DNA of 64,000 bases, from the NCBI RefSeq assembly GCF_024139115.2, contig NW_026942547.1, positions 79,023 through 143,022 on the forward strand, given 5' to 3'. The translations under genes were made by a program, and so were the position numbers. The notes under the pieces were generated by a model. It did no database searches. It was not told the DNA's origin and saw only the letters and a list, made by a program, of their open reading frames with translations. This stretch comes from Armigeres subalbatus (Eukaryota > Arthropoda > Insecta > Diptera > Culicidae). Below, piece after piece: positions 42,737 to 53,350 of this stretch (the first letter of the stretch is position 1; each line of letters starts with the position of its first letter).

Positions 42737-43293
42737 CCAAAGTTACCCCAAATTGGAAAATAAAAAAACTCGACAAAAAGCATTTTTAAAACAAGTTTTA
42801 AAACCATTTTTAAAACAAGTTTAAAACAACATTTTTAAAACAAACAACAAAATACTAAATGATTGAACGCCAATTACTAAATAATCTATAACATCCTTTC
42901 AAGAACAACAGCCTTATACGTTCTATATGTAGCAGTACTTGTTTTAAAAACATGAAAAAAGTTTTAATTTTACTTACGGGGGAAATATTTACAAAACAAT
43001 TAAAAAATGATCAATGTTACCCCGGATTACGGTAATCTAAGCGAAAATTTATTTTCAGTCCTCTCTATAAGTTAGTTTGAGTATATTTGAGCCTTTGTGC
43101 TGTACACAAGTGATTGTATTCGAATTCAAGAAGAGTTAATCAATTATTTCATGACAAATGGCAACTAAAAAGATCTCCAGAAGGTTTCAAAAACACAAAC
43201 CGCCCTGTAAAACTGTCAATCCAAAAAATAAGTTATTCCATAATGATAATTTATCTATAGGATCCATGCCAGAAAAAAACGCTTGAACAAAAC
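42737..43293. other. Unassigned AT-rich sequence
   Basis: Contains iterated ATTTTTAAAACAA words near 42780-42850. No gene. Confidence 0.3.
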
Positions 43294-43479
43294 TACACTC
43301 AACCCTCTTTTTACGGCAGTTTTCTTACGTCACTTCGTTTTACGGCCTTCTTTTTACGGCACGTGACGTAAAAAAAATTTTATTGACATCCAAAAGTAAG
43401 CCTATAAGAAGGCACTCTTAGAAACCCAAAGAACAAAGTAGATGCTTTGTATATTCATCATTGGCCTTCAACTATTGTT

Positions 43480-45600
43480 CCATTCCAGGTCATTCAAGAA
43501 ATTCCTGGAGTCTACACGCGTAGCCAAGGACCTAAGGTCTACAAGCGTAACGAAAGAGCTGTTATCTCTTTTTAAAAATGGTTCATGCCCTACTTGATAT
43601 ATTAAACCAAATACCGTTCCAGGTCATCCGAGAATTCCCTGGAGTATCAAATCCAGGCATATGAGTTGTTCTAAGATCTCCAAATTGCCCTTGAGTTTGA
43701 ATCAAAGGGTCTGCCGAATCAACCAAGGCTTCCATGATGCACCCAGCCACGGTAACAACCCAATTATGTCCTTCGAGTATTTGTCGTTCACTCGCGTCTC
43801 AAATGTAGACATGTGAGTTGTTCTAAGACCTCCAAATTATCCTGGGGTTTGTATCAAATGGTCTGCCGAATCAACCAAAGCTTTCATGATGTCCCCAGCC
43901 GCGGTATCAACCCAATTATGTCCTCCGAGTATTTTTCTCTCACTTGTTGCGTCTCAAATCCTGACATATGAAATGTAGTAAGATCTCCAAATCGTCCTGG
44001 AGTTTGAACCAAATGGTCTGCCGAATCAACCAAGGCTTCCATGATGTCCCGAGCCGCAGTAACAACCCAATTATGTCCTCCGAGTATTTGTCGTTCGCTC
44101 GCGTCTCAAATGTAGGCATATGAGTTGTTCTAAGATCTCCAAATTATCCTGGAGTTTGAATCAAATGGTCTGCCGAATCAACCACTGCTTTCATGATGTC
44201 TTCAGCCGTGGTATCAACCTAAGTATGCCCTCCGAGTATTTTTCCTTCACTTGCGTCTCAAATCCAGACATATGAGGTGTAGTAAGATCTCCAAATCGTC
44301 CTGGAATTTGAATCAAATGGTCTGTCGAATCAACCAAGGCTTCCATGATGTCCCCAGCCGCGGTACCAACCCAAATATGTCCTCCGAGTATTTGTCGTTC
44401 ACTCGCGTCTCAAATGTAGGCATATAAGTTGTTCTAAGACCTCCAAATTATCCTGAAGTTCGAATCAAATGGTCTGCCGAATCAACCAAGGCTCTCATGA
44501 TGTCCCTAGCCGCGGAATCAACCCAATTATGTCCTCCGAGTATTTGTTGTTCACTCGCGTCTCAAATGTAGGCATATGAGTTGTTTTAAGACCTCCAAAT
44601 TATCCTGGAGTTTGAATCAAATGGTCTACCGAATCTACTAAAGCTTCCATGATGTCTCCAGCCGCGGTATCAACCCAATTTTATTCTCCGAGTATTTGTC
44701 GTTCGCTCGGGTCTCAAATTTAGGCATATGAATTGTTCTAAGACCTCCAAATTATCCTGGAGTTTGTATCAAATGGTCTGCCGAATCAACCAAGGCTTTC
44801 ATGATGTCCCTAGCCGCGGTAACAACCCAATTATGTCCTCCGAGTATTTGGCGTTCACTCGCGTTTCAAATCCAAGTAATATCTCCAAATCGTCCTGAAA
44901 TTTGAATCAAATAGTCTACCGAATCAACCAAGGCTTCCATGATATCACCAGCCGCGGTAACAACCCAATTATGTCTTCCGAGTATTTGTCGTTCACTCGC
45001 GTCTCAAATGTAGGCGTGCGAGTTGTTCTAAGACCTCCAAATTATCCTGAAATTTGAATCAAATGGTCTGCAGAATCAACCAAGGCTCTCATGATATCCC
45101 TAGCCACGGAATCAACCCAATTATGTCCTCCGAGTGTTTTTCTTTCACTTGCGTCTGAAATCCTGACATATGAAATGTAGTAAGATCTCCAAATCGTCCT
45201 GGAGTTTGAATCAAATGGTCTACCGAATCAACCAAGGCTTCCATGATGTCCCCAGCCGCGGTAACAACCCAATTATGTCCTCCGAGTATTTGTTGTTCAC
45301 TCGCGTCTCAAATGTAGGATATGAGTTGTTCTAAGATCTTCAAATTATTCTGAAGTTTGTATCAAATAGTCTACCGGATCAACCAAGGCTTCCATGATGT
45401 CCCCAGCCGCGGTATCAACCCAATTTTGTTCTCCGAGTATTTTTCGTTCGCTTGCGTCTCAAATTTAGGCATATGAGTTGTTTGAGGATCTCCAAATTGT
45501 CCTGAAGTTTGAATCAAATAGTCTCCATGAAGTCCCCAGCTGCGGTATCAATCCATTTATGTCCTTCGAGTATTTTTCTTTCACTTGCGTCTCAAATCCA
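43480..45600 (+). repeat. 152-bp tandem array, left half
   Basis: The motif CCGAATCAACCAAGGCTTCC, or a close variant, occurs at 43714, 43866, 44021, 44173, 44325, 44477, 44629, 44781, 44929, 45071, 45223 and 45374. Most spacings are exactly 152 bp. Units also carry CTCCAAATTATCCTGGAGTT, CAGCCGCGGTA, ATGTCCTCCGAGTATT and TCACTCGCGTCTCAAAT. Confidence 0.95.
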
Positions 45601-45900
45601 GGCATATACAAAACATGTGCATGGGCTCTGAGGACGCGGACTAGAGGACTGAGGACTATTTGTCCACACTCCAGGTCAATTTGGAAGGCCTAGAATATCG
45701 CATCTCATGTACAAAAAATGTGCTTGGAGGACGCGACATAGGGCAGTTTGGAGAACCTGAATCATGTCATCTTCATGAATAAATTAAGTGCATATACTCG
45801 GATGACATAATTGGGAACCGAGGTGAGCCAGCCTTGGGCTGAAAGTCTCGCTTGTAAAGATAAAAAAAATTGGGAACACATCTTCATTGGGGACATAGTT
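45601..45900. repeat. Switch region between inverted arrays
   Basis: The orientation of the 152-bp unit reverses within this interval. It holds shortened unit pieces such as AGGACGCGGACTAGAGGACT and a micro-retroposon at 45819-45867. Confidence 0.7.
45819..45867 (+). mobile_element. 49-bp micro-retroposon, copy B
   Basis: CGAGGTGAGCCAGCCTTGGG and CTGAAAGTCTCGCTTGTAAA, then a short A-rich tail, flanked on both sides by AATTGGGAAC (45809-45818 and 45868-45877). Same sequence as copy A at 34149. Confidence 0.85.
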
Positions 45901-47900
45901 CCAGGCGAGGTTGATTTGGTAGACTATTTGATTCCTACTCTAGGGCAATTTGGAGGATCGCAAGTAAACTATAAATACTAGGAGAACACAATTGGGGGTT
46001 GTTAAAAGGACATCATGCAAGTCGTTGTTCATTTGGTAAGAAATCTAAATACACTTAGTGGACATAATGGCGTTGATATCGTGGCTGGGGGCATGATGCA
46101 AGCCTTATTCGATTCAGTAGACCATTTGATTCATTCTCTAGAACAATTTGGAGATCTTACAATATCTTAAATGGCAGAATTTGAGTCGCAATTCGCAAGC
46201 TATCCAAATTCCAGGGCAACTTTGAGATCTTACAGCACCTCATATGTCTTGATTTGAGACAAGTGAAAGACATGGACCCTCCTTAGCCGTGCGGTAAGAC
46301 GTAAGAAATTGTCTCGACTTCCCTGGGCATAAAGGTATCATCGTGTTAGCCTCATGATATAGGAATGCAAAATGGTAACTTGGCTTAGAAACCTCGCAGT
46401 TAATAACTGTGGAAGAGCTTAATGAACACTAAGCTGCGAGGCGGCTCTGTCCCAGTGTGGGTATGTAATGCCAGTAAGAAGAAGAAGAAGAAAGACAAAT
46501 ACTCGGGGATTATAAATGAGTTGATACCGCGACATCATGGAAGCCTTGGTTGATTTGGTAGACCACTAGATTCAAACTTCAGGACAATTTGGAGATCTTA
46601 CAACATCTTTCATGCTAAAATTTGATTCAAACTCCAGGATAATTTGGAGATCTTAAAGCATCTCATATGCCTGGATTTGAGACGTAAGTGAAAGGCAAAT
46701 AATCGGAGGACATAATTGAATTGATACCACGGCTTAGGACATCATGAAGGCTTTGGTTGATTTGATAGACCATTTGATTTAAACTCTAGGACAATTTGGA
46801 GAACTTACAACATCTCATATGCCTGTATTTGAGACGTTAGTGAAAGACTAATACTCAGAAGAGAAAATTAGGTTGACACCGCGGCTGGGGACATCAGGGA
46901 AGCCTTGGTTGATTCGGTAGACCATTTGATTCAAACTCCAGGACAATATGGAGACCTTAAAACATCTCATATACCTGGACTTGGGACTCAAGTGAAAGAC
47001 AAATACTCGGAGGGCATGATTTTGATGATACGGTGTTGAGGACATTATGGAAGCCTTGGTTGATTCATTAGACCATTTGATTCAAACTCCAGGCAAATTT
47101 GGAAGTCTTATAAAACCTCATATGTCTTGTTTTGAAACGCAAGTGAAAGACAAACACTCGGAGAACATAATTGAGTTGATACCGCGACTGAAGACATCAT
47201 GGAAGCCTTGGTTGATTCATTAGATCATTTGATTCAAACTCCAAGACAATTTGGAGATCTTACAACACCTCATATGTCTTGTTTTGAGACGCAAATGAAA
47301 GGCAAATTTTCAGAGAACATATTTGAGTTGATACCACGGCTTATGACATCATGAAGGCTTTGGTTGATTCGATAGACCATTTGATTTCAACTCCAGGACA
47401 ATTTGGAGAACTTACAACATCTGATATGCCTGTATTTGAGACGCAAGTGAAAGACCAATACTCAGAAGACAAATTGGGTTGACACCGCGGCTGGGGACAT
47501 CAAGCCTTGGTTGATTCGGTAGATTTTTTGATTCAAACTTCAGGACAATTTGGAGATCTTAAAACCTCTCATATACCTGAACTTGAGACGCAAGTAAAAG
47601 ACAAATACTCGGAGGGCATGATTGTGATGATACCGCGGCTGAGGACATCATGCAAGCCTCAGTAGCTCCGGTAGACCATTTGATTCAAACTCCAGAACAA
47701 TTTGGAGATCTTTCAACTTTATACATGGAAGAATTGAAGACGCAGGTGTAAGACAAATAATCGAAGGACAAAATTGAGTTGACACCGAGGCTGGGAACAT
47801 CGTGGAAGCCTTGGTTGATTCGGTAGAGCATTTGATTCGAACTCCAGGACAATTTGGAGATCGTATAACATCTCATATGCCTGAATTTGAAGAGATCTTA
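45901..47900 (-). repeat. 152-bp tandem array, right half (inverted)
   Basis: Reverse-complement units: TTGGTTGATTCGGTAGACCA-type starts occur near 46548, 46754, 46906, 47058, 47209, 47360, 47508, 47661 and 47812, mostly 148-153 bp apart. One interval is longer because of a partial duplication near 46615. Confidence 0.95.
46273..46489 (+). mobile_element. tRNA-derived SINE, family B, copy 4 (B box deleted)
   Basis: Head CCTCCTTAGCCGTGCGGTAA and body are intact, but the sequence jumps from GTAAGACGT to AAGAAATTGTCTCGAC, losing the B box and ~70 bases. An (AAG)n tail follows. GAAAGACA flanks both sides (46265-46272 and 46490-46497). It sits inside a 152-bp unit. Confidence 0.8.
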
Positions 47901-48051
47901 CAATACCTCATGATACATAAGTGAATGTATTTAAAAGTATCCAACAATCAATAAATTAAGTGTTATACTAGAAACTTGAGCAAAAATTATTTTTACGTCT
48001 CATTCGGTTTACGTCCCCCCAATAAATGACGTAAAAAGAGGGTTGAGTGTA

Positions 48052-48352
48052 TAGTACTTTGGTTCTCGATAAAACGGGGGAATTAACTTTCTCCATCTAC
48101 CCTACAGTTATATTGCCAGATATTTTCTTGAAGGAAATTATGAATATTATTTTCAAACCACCCTGAATTCGGGGGTTACGCAAAACAAATTAAAAAAAAA
48201 ACTAAAAAAAATGATGTCACCTTATGGTTGGGTGTTTATCTAATGTTAACAATAGAATATATTACGAATGGTTCTGATGGGGTAGAGGAAGCTAAAATAA
48301 GCGTTACCCTTTTTGTGAAGCGGTCCTTCAATCATTATGTGAATAATGTGGG
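48052..48352. other. Unassigned
   Basis: AT-rich flank of the foldback element. No gene. Confidence 0.3.
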
Positions 48353-48574
48353 GCCCTCCTTAGCCATGCGGTAAGACGCACGGCTACAAAGCAAGACCAT
48401 GCTGAGGGTGGCTGGGTTCCATTCCAATGTGCCGGTCTAGGCAATTTTCGGATTGGAAATTGTCTCGACTTCCCTGGGCATAAAAGTATCATCGTGTTAG
48501 CCTCATGATATACGAATGCAAAAATGGTAACCTGGCTTAGAAACCTCGCAGTTAATAACTGTGGAAGTGCTTAA
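48353..48574 (+). mobile_element. tRNA-derived SINE, family B, copy 5 (3'-truncated)
   Basis: Starts GGGCCCTCCTTAGCCATGCG, keeps a mutated B box (GGTTCCATTCC) and stops after AACTGTGGAAGTGCTTAA, before the usual tail. Confidence 0.8.
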
Positions 48575-49576
48575 ATCCAATCGCCTAGGTTAGGCATGAT
48601 GATGTGATGTGTGAATTGTGATTATCAATAAATTACAACTCACATTGCATCACGTAAGTAATCTTTCTCTATCAATTAACAAACGTCATCGAAAGCCTTA
48701 TTACATTTCTTAGATTAAAAAGAGTCATAAAACACATTTCATGCGTTGTTGGTGAGCACTCGAGGTGAGCATTGTCGGACGTTTACTGTTTTCTTCAACT
48801 TGACTCTAGTCGCGGTTCGACTCACGTGTAGCGGATATTTTCGCGCATCCACTTCGGCGAGACCCATTTAGTAGGTATCCACGACTAGGTACGTCGTCGT
48901 TGTCTAATCGTCGATGACGAGGAGGGGAGAAAGTCAATTCATTCGGTCCCACTGTTGGTGACTACCGGTGAGTGGGTGTGACGGAGCTACTTGCGGTGAA
49001 CGCCCATTGTTATTGTAAACAATGTAGAATGTAGTAAAACTCGTGTTTCGATTGACTTTATCATGGTGTTTGCCAGAATGTAAAGTGGTTATTTATGGAA
49101 AAGATAGAATGAGGCCTTATCATAGTTGAAACAGGGATTAATTCCAAGAAATACTGAATGAGTGATAATTCGACCTCATAGATAAAGTTCACAAATCAGT
49201 AAAGTGTGTACAAGAGGAAAGCTCGAGTATGGAAAAATAGCTTCAAAATACTTGTCTGGAGCAAACAATAGCTAGTACTGTTTATCAGATATTAAATAGT
49301 CCTATAATAGTGATTAAGCAAACAGTTGCAAAAATATGATGTTTTCATCACGAGTTGCACTACGAGTGCTGAACAAATCGTGTTTTGCAACGAATTACAA
49401 ACACTATTTTTATTTTTATTTTTTTTTTTTTTTCAATTACGTAATGTGGACTTAATATGAAAAACCGGGACCAAACTGGTCCAGTCTGATTAATTTCACA
49501 TGTTTTTTTGCGTTGCAGCAACTCCGGAAAAAACAATTTCAATTTTTATTTTCCAAGGGAGGGCTTTTGGCAGAAA
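48575..49576. other. Unassigned, CpG-richer from 48750 to 49010
   Basis: No gene. 48780-49000 is CpG-rich with CGTCGTCGTTGTCTAATCGT and CGATGACGAGGAGG words, and might be promoter, exon or LTR. I cannot decide. Poly-T at 49411-49434. Confidence 0.3.
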
Positions 49577-50002
49577 ACTGTGTGGCATTGGACAGTCCTA
49601 TTAAGGTCACTCCTGACGGAATCCAATTTTCAAAGTACTCGTGTTTTCAAGACCACACCATTCGATACGGAAGCAACGCACAACTGTCATTTTTATTTTT
49701 TCAGCTTTGCTTGGATTTGAAAATTGGATTTCGTCAGAGGACCTTAACATGAACAAGTTTAACATAACTCTGTTCCTCTGTGACGTGACAGATCATAGCA
49801 GCCAGTCAATCCAAGCCTTGGATCCCAAGGTTCCTCGCGAGTTTGAGTTGCGACTGCAAGCAATGCTAACATGATGAGTGATTGATATGCGTGATGTTGA
49901 ATTGCACATTTAGTGATCCTGCCAGGAGTGTGTTTCAACGTTTCTCGTAAACTCATCATGTTGTGTAACTTCTGGTCGAGCAACGGAAGTCGTCTGGGGT
50001 GG
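49577..50002 (+). repeat. Dispersed repeat, copy 1 (interrupted host of the next element)
   Basis: GGCATTGGACAGTCCTATTA, AACATGAACAAGTTTAACAT, CAGTCAATCCAAGC and TGATTGATATGCGTGATGTT reappear in order at 56140-56335. The sequence continues after the 50011-53342 insertion at 53351. Confidence 0.6.
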
Positions 50003-50010
50003 GATACACC
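50003..50010 (+). repeat. 8-bp target-site duplication, left
   Basis: GATACACC, repeated exactly at 53343-53350. Confidence 0.85.
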
Positions 50011-50219
50011 CATGGGCGTAGCCAAGGGGGGGCAGCGGGGGGCCGTCGCCCCCCCTAAATTGTGGAAAGATTGAACGGGTACTGAAGTGAATTCCCACAA
50101 ACATGTGCACTTTACGATCCAATCATATACAGAAATAGATGGTTGAAATTAAAAAAATTCCCAAAACTTATTAGGGCATCCAGAATCCATAATATATGAA
50201 AGTTCAAAACAACTCAAAA

Positions 50220-51635
50220 CATTTCGGGCTCAAAAATTCTCCTTGAAATCCTTCTAGAAGCTCCCCTGGGAACTTCTAAATTCCTCCGGAAAGTTATCCA
50301 CAAATTCCTCTGAAAATCGTTCGAAAATCCTTCTCATGTAATTGTAATTCCCCCCCCCCCCCCACTATTTTTTTTAGGAAATTCACGAGGAAATTCCTTG
50401 AAGATATCTTTTCTTCTCTCCAAGATTTACTTCTAGATATTTCTTCGGCTATTCTCTCTTCAGGAAGAATCCGGCATTTCCTTCCAGCCACCAGCCAATA
50501 GCTCACGCAACAATACATACGGAATTTCTTCCCAAAATTCTACCAGAAGTTTATTTAAAAATTTCTGACTGAAATCCTCTGATTTAGCTCCATAATTTCA
50601 CTTGTAAATCTATAAGAAATTCCTTCGGAAATTATTCTAGGAACTTCTCCGGGCATTACTCTCGGAACTCTTCCTTTAATTCCTACGATTACTTCCAGGA
50701 AATTTTCAGGAATACTTTCCAAACATTCAATAGCGAAATCATCTAGCATTCCAATCTGGAATTCTTTTCACAATTACTTCAGAATATCCTTCAAGAAATC
50801 CTCTAGAAATATCTTCATGAATTTCTCCTGGAATTCGTCCAAGTATTTCCCCAGAAATTCTTACAGGTTTTTTTTCTGGAGTTTCTTCAGGTACTTCTCC
50901 AGGAATTCCTTCAGGAATTTCTCCGGGAGATTTTCCACGGAAGTGTACTAGAATTCCTTCCGGACTTCACTCGGAATTTACTCGGATATCTGCCAAGAGT
51001 TCTTCCAGAAATTTCTTCGAAACAATCCGCAGAGATTTTCTTCAGCAATTAATCTGGGAATACTTTCAGGATTTAATCTGGGAATTTCTGCATTAATTCC
51101 TACTGGTATCAGATATTTTTTTGGAAATTCCTTTAGGAACTTCTCTAAGAATTATTTCAGGACAGGAATTGCACGGGAAATGGGATTTTGGAAGTTCCTT
51201 CAGAAATGTTTTTTCTTTTCCTCTAGGGTATTCCACCGGATGTTCCTCTGAAGTTCCACCAGTAGTTCCTTCGGGAATTCAATCAGGCTCTCTTCCAGGA
51301 ATTCATTTAGCATTTCTTCAGGCATTTATCTACAAATTCCTCTAGAAATTCTTCGGAGAATTTCTCTGGGAGTTCTTACGGGAATTCCTCCGGGAGGTTC
51401 TTTTAAGAATTCTTCCAGGAGTTCCTCCTGGAATTCTTACGGAAGTTCCTTTGGGAGTTCATCCTAAAATTCCTATGAGAGTTCCTCCAGGATTTCCTAC
51501 GGAAATTCTTCCTGTAGTTCTTCAATAAATTCCTCCAAAAGTTCCACCGGCAGTTCCTCCGAGAATTCCTCTGATAATTTCTCTGGAAATTCCTATAGAT
51601 AAATCCCCCGGGAGTTCCTCCGGAAATTACTCTGG
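50220..51635 (+). repeat. 24-bp minisatellite inside the element, forward half
   Basis: Units such as GGGAGTTCCTCCGGAAATTC and GGAATTCCTCCGGGAGGTTC, with a 24-bp period where well preserved (51360-51600). A C14-type run lies at 50349. Confidence 0.8.
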
Positions 51636-51639
51636 GAGT

Positions 51640-52940
51640 TCCTTTTCAGAGCAACACCCGGAGAAACTGCAGGTGAAACTCCCGGAGGGATTCTCGTAGA
51701 AACTGCTGGTGGATCACCCGAAGGAATTCCCGAAGGAACTGCCGGAGGAGCTCCCGTAAGATTTCCTGTAAGAACTCCCGGAGGAATTTCAGGAGGAACT
51801 CCTAGAAGAATTCCTATTAGACCTCCTGGATGAGCTCCCAGCGAAACTATCGGAAGAACTTCGGGAGGAATTTCCAGCTTAATTTCTGAAGAAAGCCTAA
51901 ATGATTTCCTGAAAAAAAGCCTGAATAATTCCCTGGAATAGCTTCTGGTGGAACTCCCGAGGGAATTTCCGGAGAAACTCCCGGATGAGTTGCTGGTGGA
52001 ATTCCCGGAGGAACTCTCGAAGGAATTTTCTGGAAGAATTTCTGAAGAATCTTCCGGGAGAATTTTCAAAGGAACCCCGGGGAAACTACCAGAAGCATTC
52101 TCGGAAACAAGAGAATTCATCTTATAGACAAATGTCGTCTAGCTGAAACCTTTATTGGGGTTTGTAGCTGGACCATCATCATCATCAGAGGACCTCCCGG
52201 AGAATTCCCTGAGGAGCTCGCAGAGAAATTTTCGGAGAAGCTTCTGGAGGAAAATCTATATAATTTCCTGAAGAAGCCTAAATAAATTCCAATTCTGCCG
52301 AAATTCCCGGAAGAATTTTCAGAGGAACTGCCGATAGAACTACCGGAATAATTCTCGAAGGAAATCCTAGAGAAATTCTTGGTGGAAATGCCGGTGGAAC
52401 TCCTGGAAGAATTCCAGGAGGAATTTTCGGGGAAACTCCTGGAGGATCTCCCAGTGGAAATCTTGAAGTTTCCACTGGAATTCTTTCAGGATTTCATTGC
52501 GAATGCCTCCGAAAATTCCATTGTTGATTCCATTTTAGGTATAATTGCTGGATAAATTTCCGGTGGAATTCCTAGAGAAAGTCTTTGAAATTTTCATAAG
52601 AAATTAGACGAAACAATTCACGGAAAATTTTATGGAATTTACAAGAAATTGAATATTTTCGTGAATTTCTTAGGAATGTTTTCTGCGGAATTTCAACGGA
52701 ATAATCTTATTCTAAAAGTTATGGGAAACAGCACGAAATTATTTAAATTATTGCAGGAAATTCTGCAGAACTTATAAAGAAGTTCGTGAAGATTTTCTTG
52801 GATTAAATAATGGTGGAATTTTCGGATCAATTCCGGCAAAATTTATGGTGGAATTCCTGAAGACACTGCCGAAGAAGTTGCTGGAGGCATTCCTTAAGAA
52901 TCCCTGATAGAATTTCGGATAGAATGCCAGAGCAATTGTC
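51640..52940 (-). repeat. 24-bp minisatellite inside the element, reversed half
   Basis: Units now read GGAGGAACTCCCGGAGGAAT, the reverse complement of the forward half. A 175-codon minus-strand frame (51593-52120) therefore encodes the same 8-residue repeats (for example PPGVSPAV) that plus frames give at 5.3 kb. An unrelated ~80-bp insert with an ATC repeat is at 52105-52190. Confidence 0.8.
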
Positions 52941-53350
52941 GAAGGAATTCCTGGAGAAAGCTTGCATATTGATTTGTCTGCCTATTTTATAATAAATATT
53001 ATTTCAGAGAGGATTTGTTTAGAAATTCAGATGTATGGTTCTAGTTTTCTTAAACTTATGGAAGAATGTAGGATTTTTATAATAATTGTTATAGCCGATT
53101 TAATATTCTTTCTGAATACTAAGTTCGTTAATATTTTTCTCACTTTATTTAAAAATATCCGATGAGCAATAAATCACGCATTTTTAAATCCATTATTGTT
53201 TTAATCATTATTGTTTCGATTTGGTTTGGATTTGGTTTCATGTGTTAATATTCATGTGTTTTTATAAAACTACTATAAAACTACGATTTGGAAGACCAAA
53301 AAAGTTGCCCCCCCCCTTCTCGAAATCCTGGCTACGCCCATGGATACACC

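Larger units (their letters stand above)
43294..48051. mobile_element. 4.76-kb foldback element packed with inverted 152-bp tandem arrays
   Basis: The two ends share 22 identical bases in inverted orientation, starting TACACTCAACCCTCTTTTTA. Weaker ACGTAAA-rich similarity extends for about another 60 bp. TA at both outer edges and a CACT start fit a Tc1/mariner-type non-autonomous element. The inside is almost all tandem repeat: about 12-13 units one way (43480-45600), a short central segment, and about 10 units the other way (45900-47900). No transposase frame is visible. A SINE and a micro-retroposon have since inserted. The TIR match might in principle belong to separate copies, but symmetry of the arrays argues for one element. 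Confidence 0.8.
50011..53342. mobile_element. 3.33-kb TIR element carrying an inverted minisatellite
   Basis: The ends are CATGGGCGTAGCCA and its exact reverse complement, each followed inward by a long G run on the outer strand. An 8-bp duplication flanks the element and excising it restores a continuous sequence (GGGATACACCCGCCTC). Eight-bp duplications suggest the hAT superfamily, although the third TIR base is not typical; if the duplication is read as 10 bp, a Mutator-type origin is possible. About 2.7 kb inside is the 24-bp minisatellite, which flips orientation near 51640. No transposase frame is present. Confidence 0.8.

Noticed and set aside
43480..47900. CRISPR-like array
   Set aside because: The 152-bp units are near-identical throughout without a short-repeat/variable-spacer pattern, and the sequence is eukaryotic.
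51593..52120. 175-codon minus-strand Pro/Ser-rich frame
   Set aside because: Reversed half of the minisatellite inside the TIR element.
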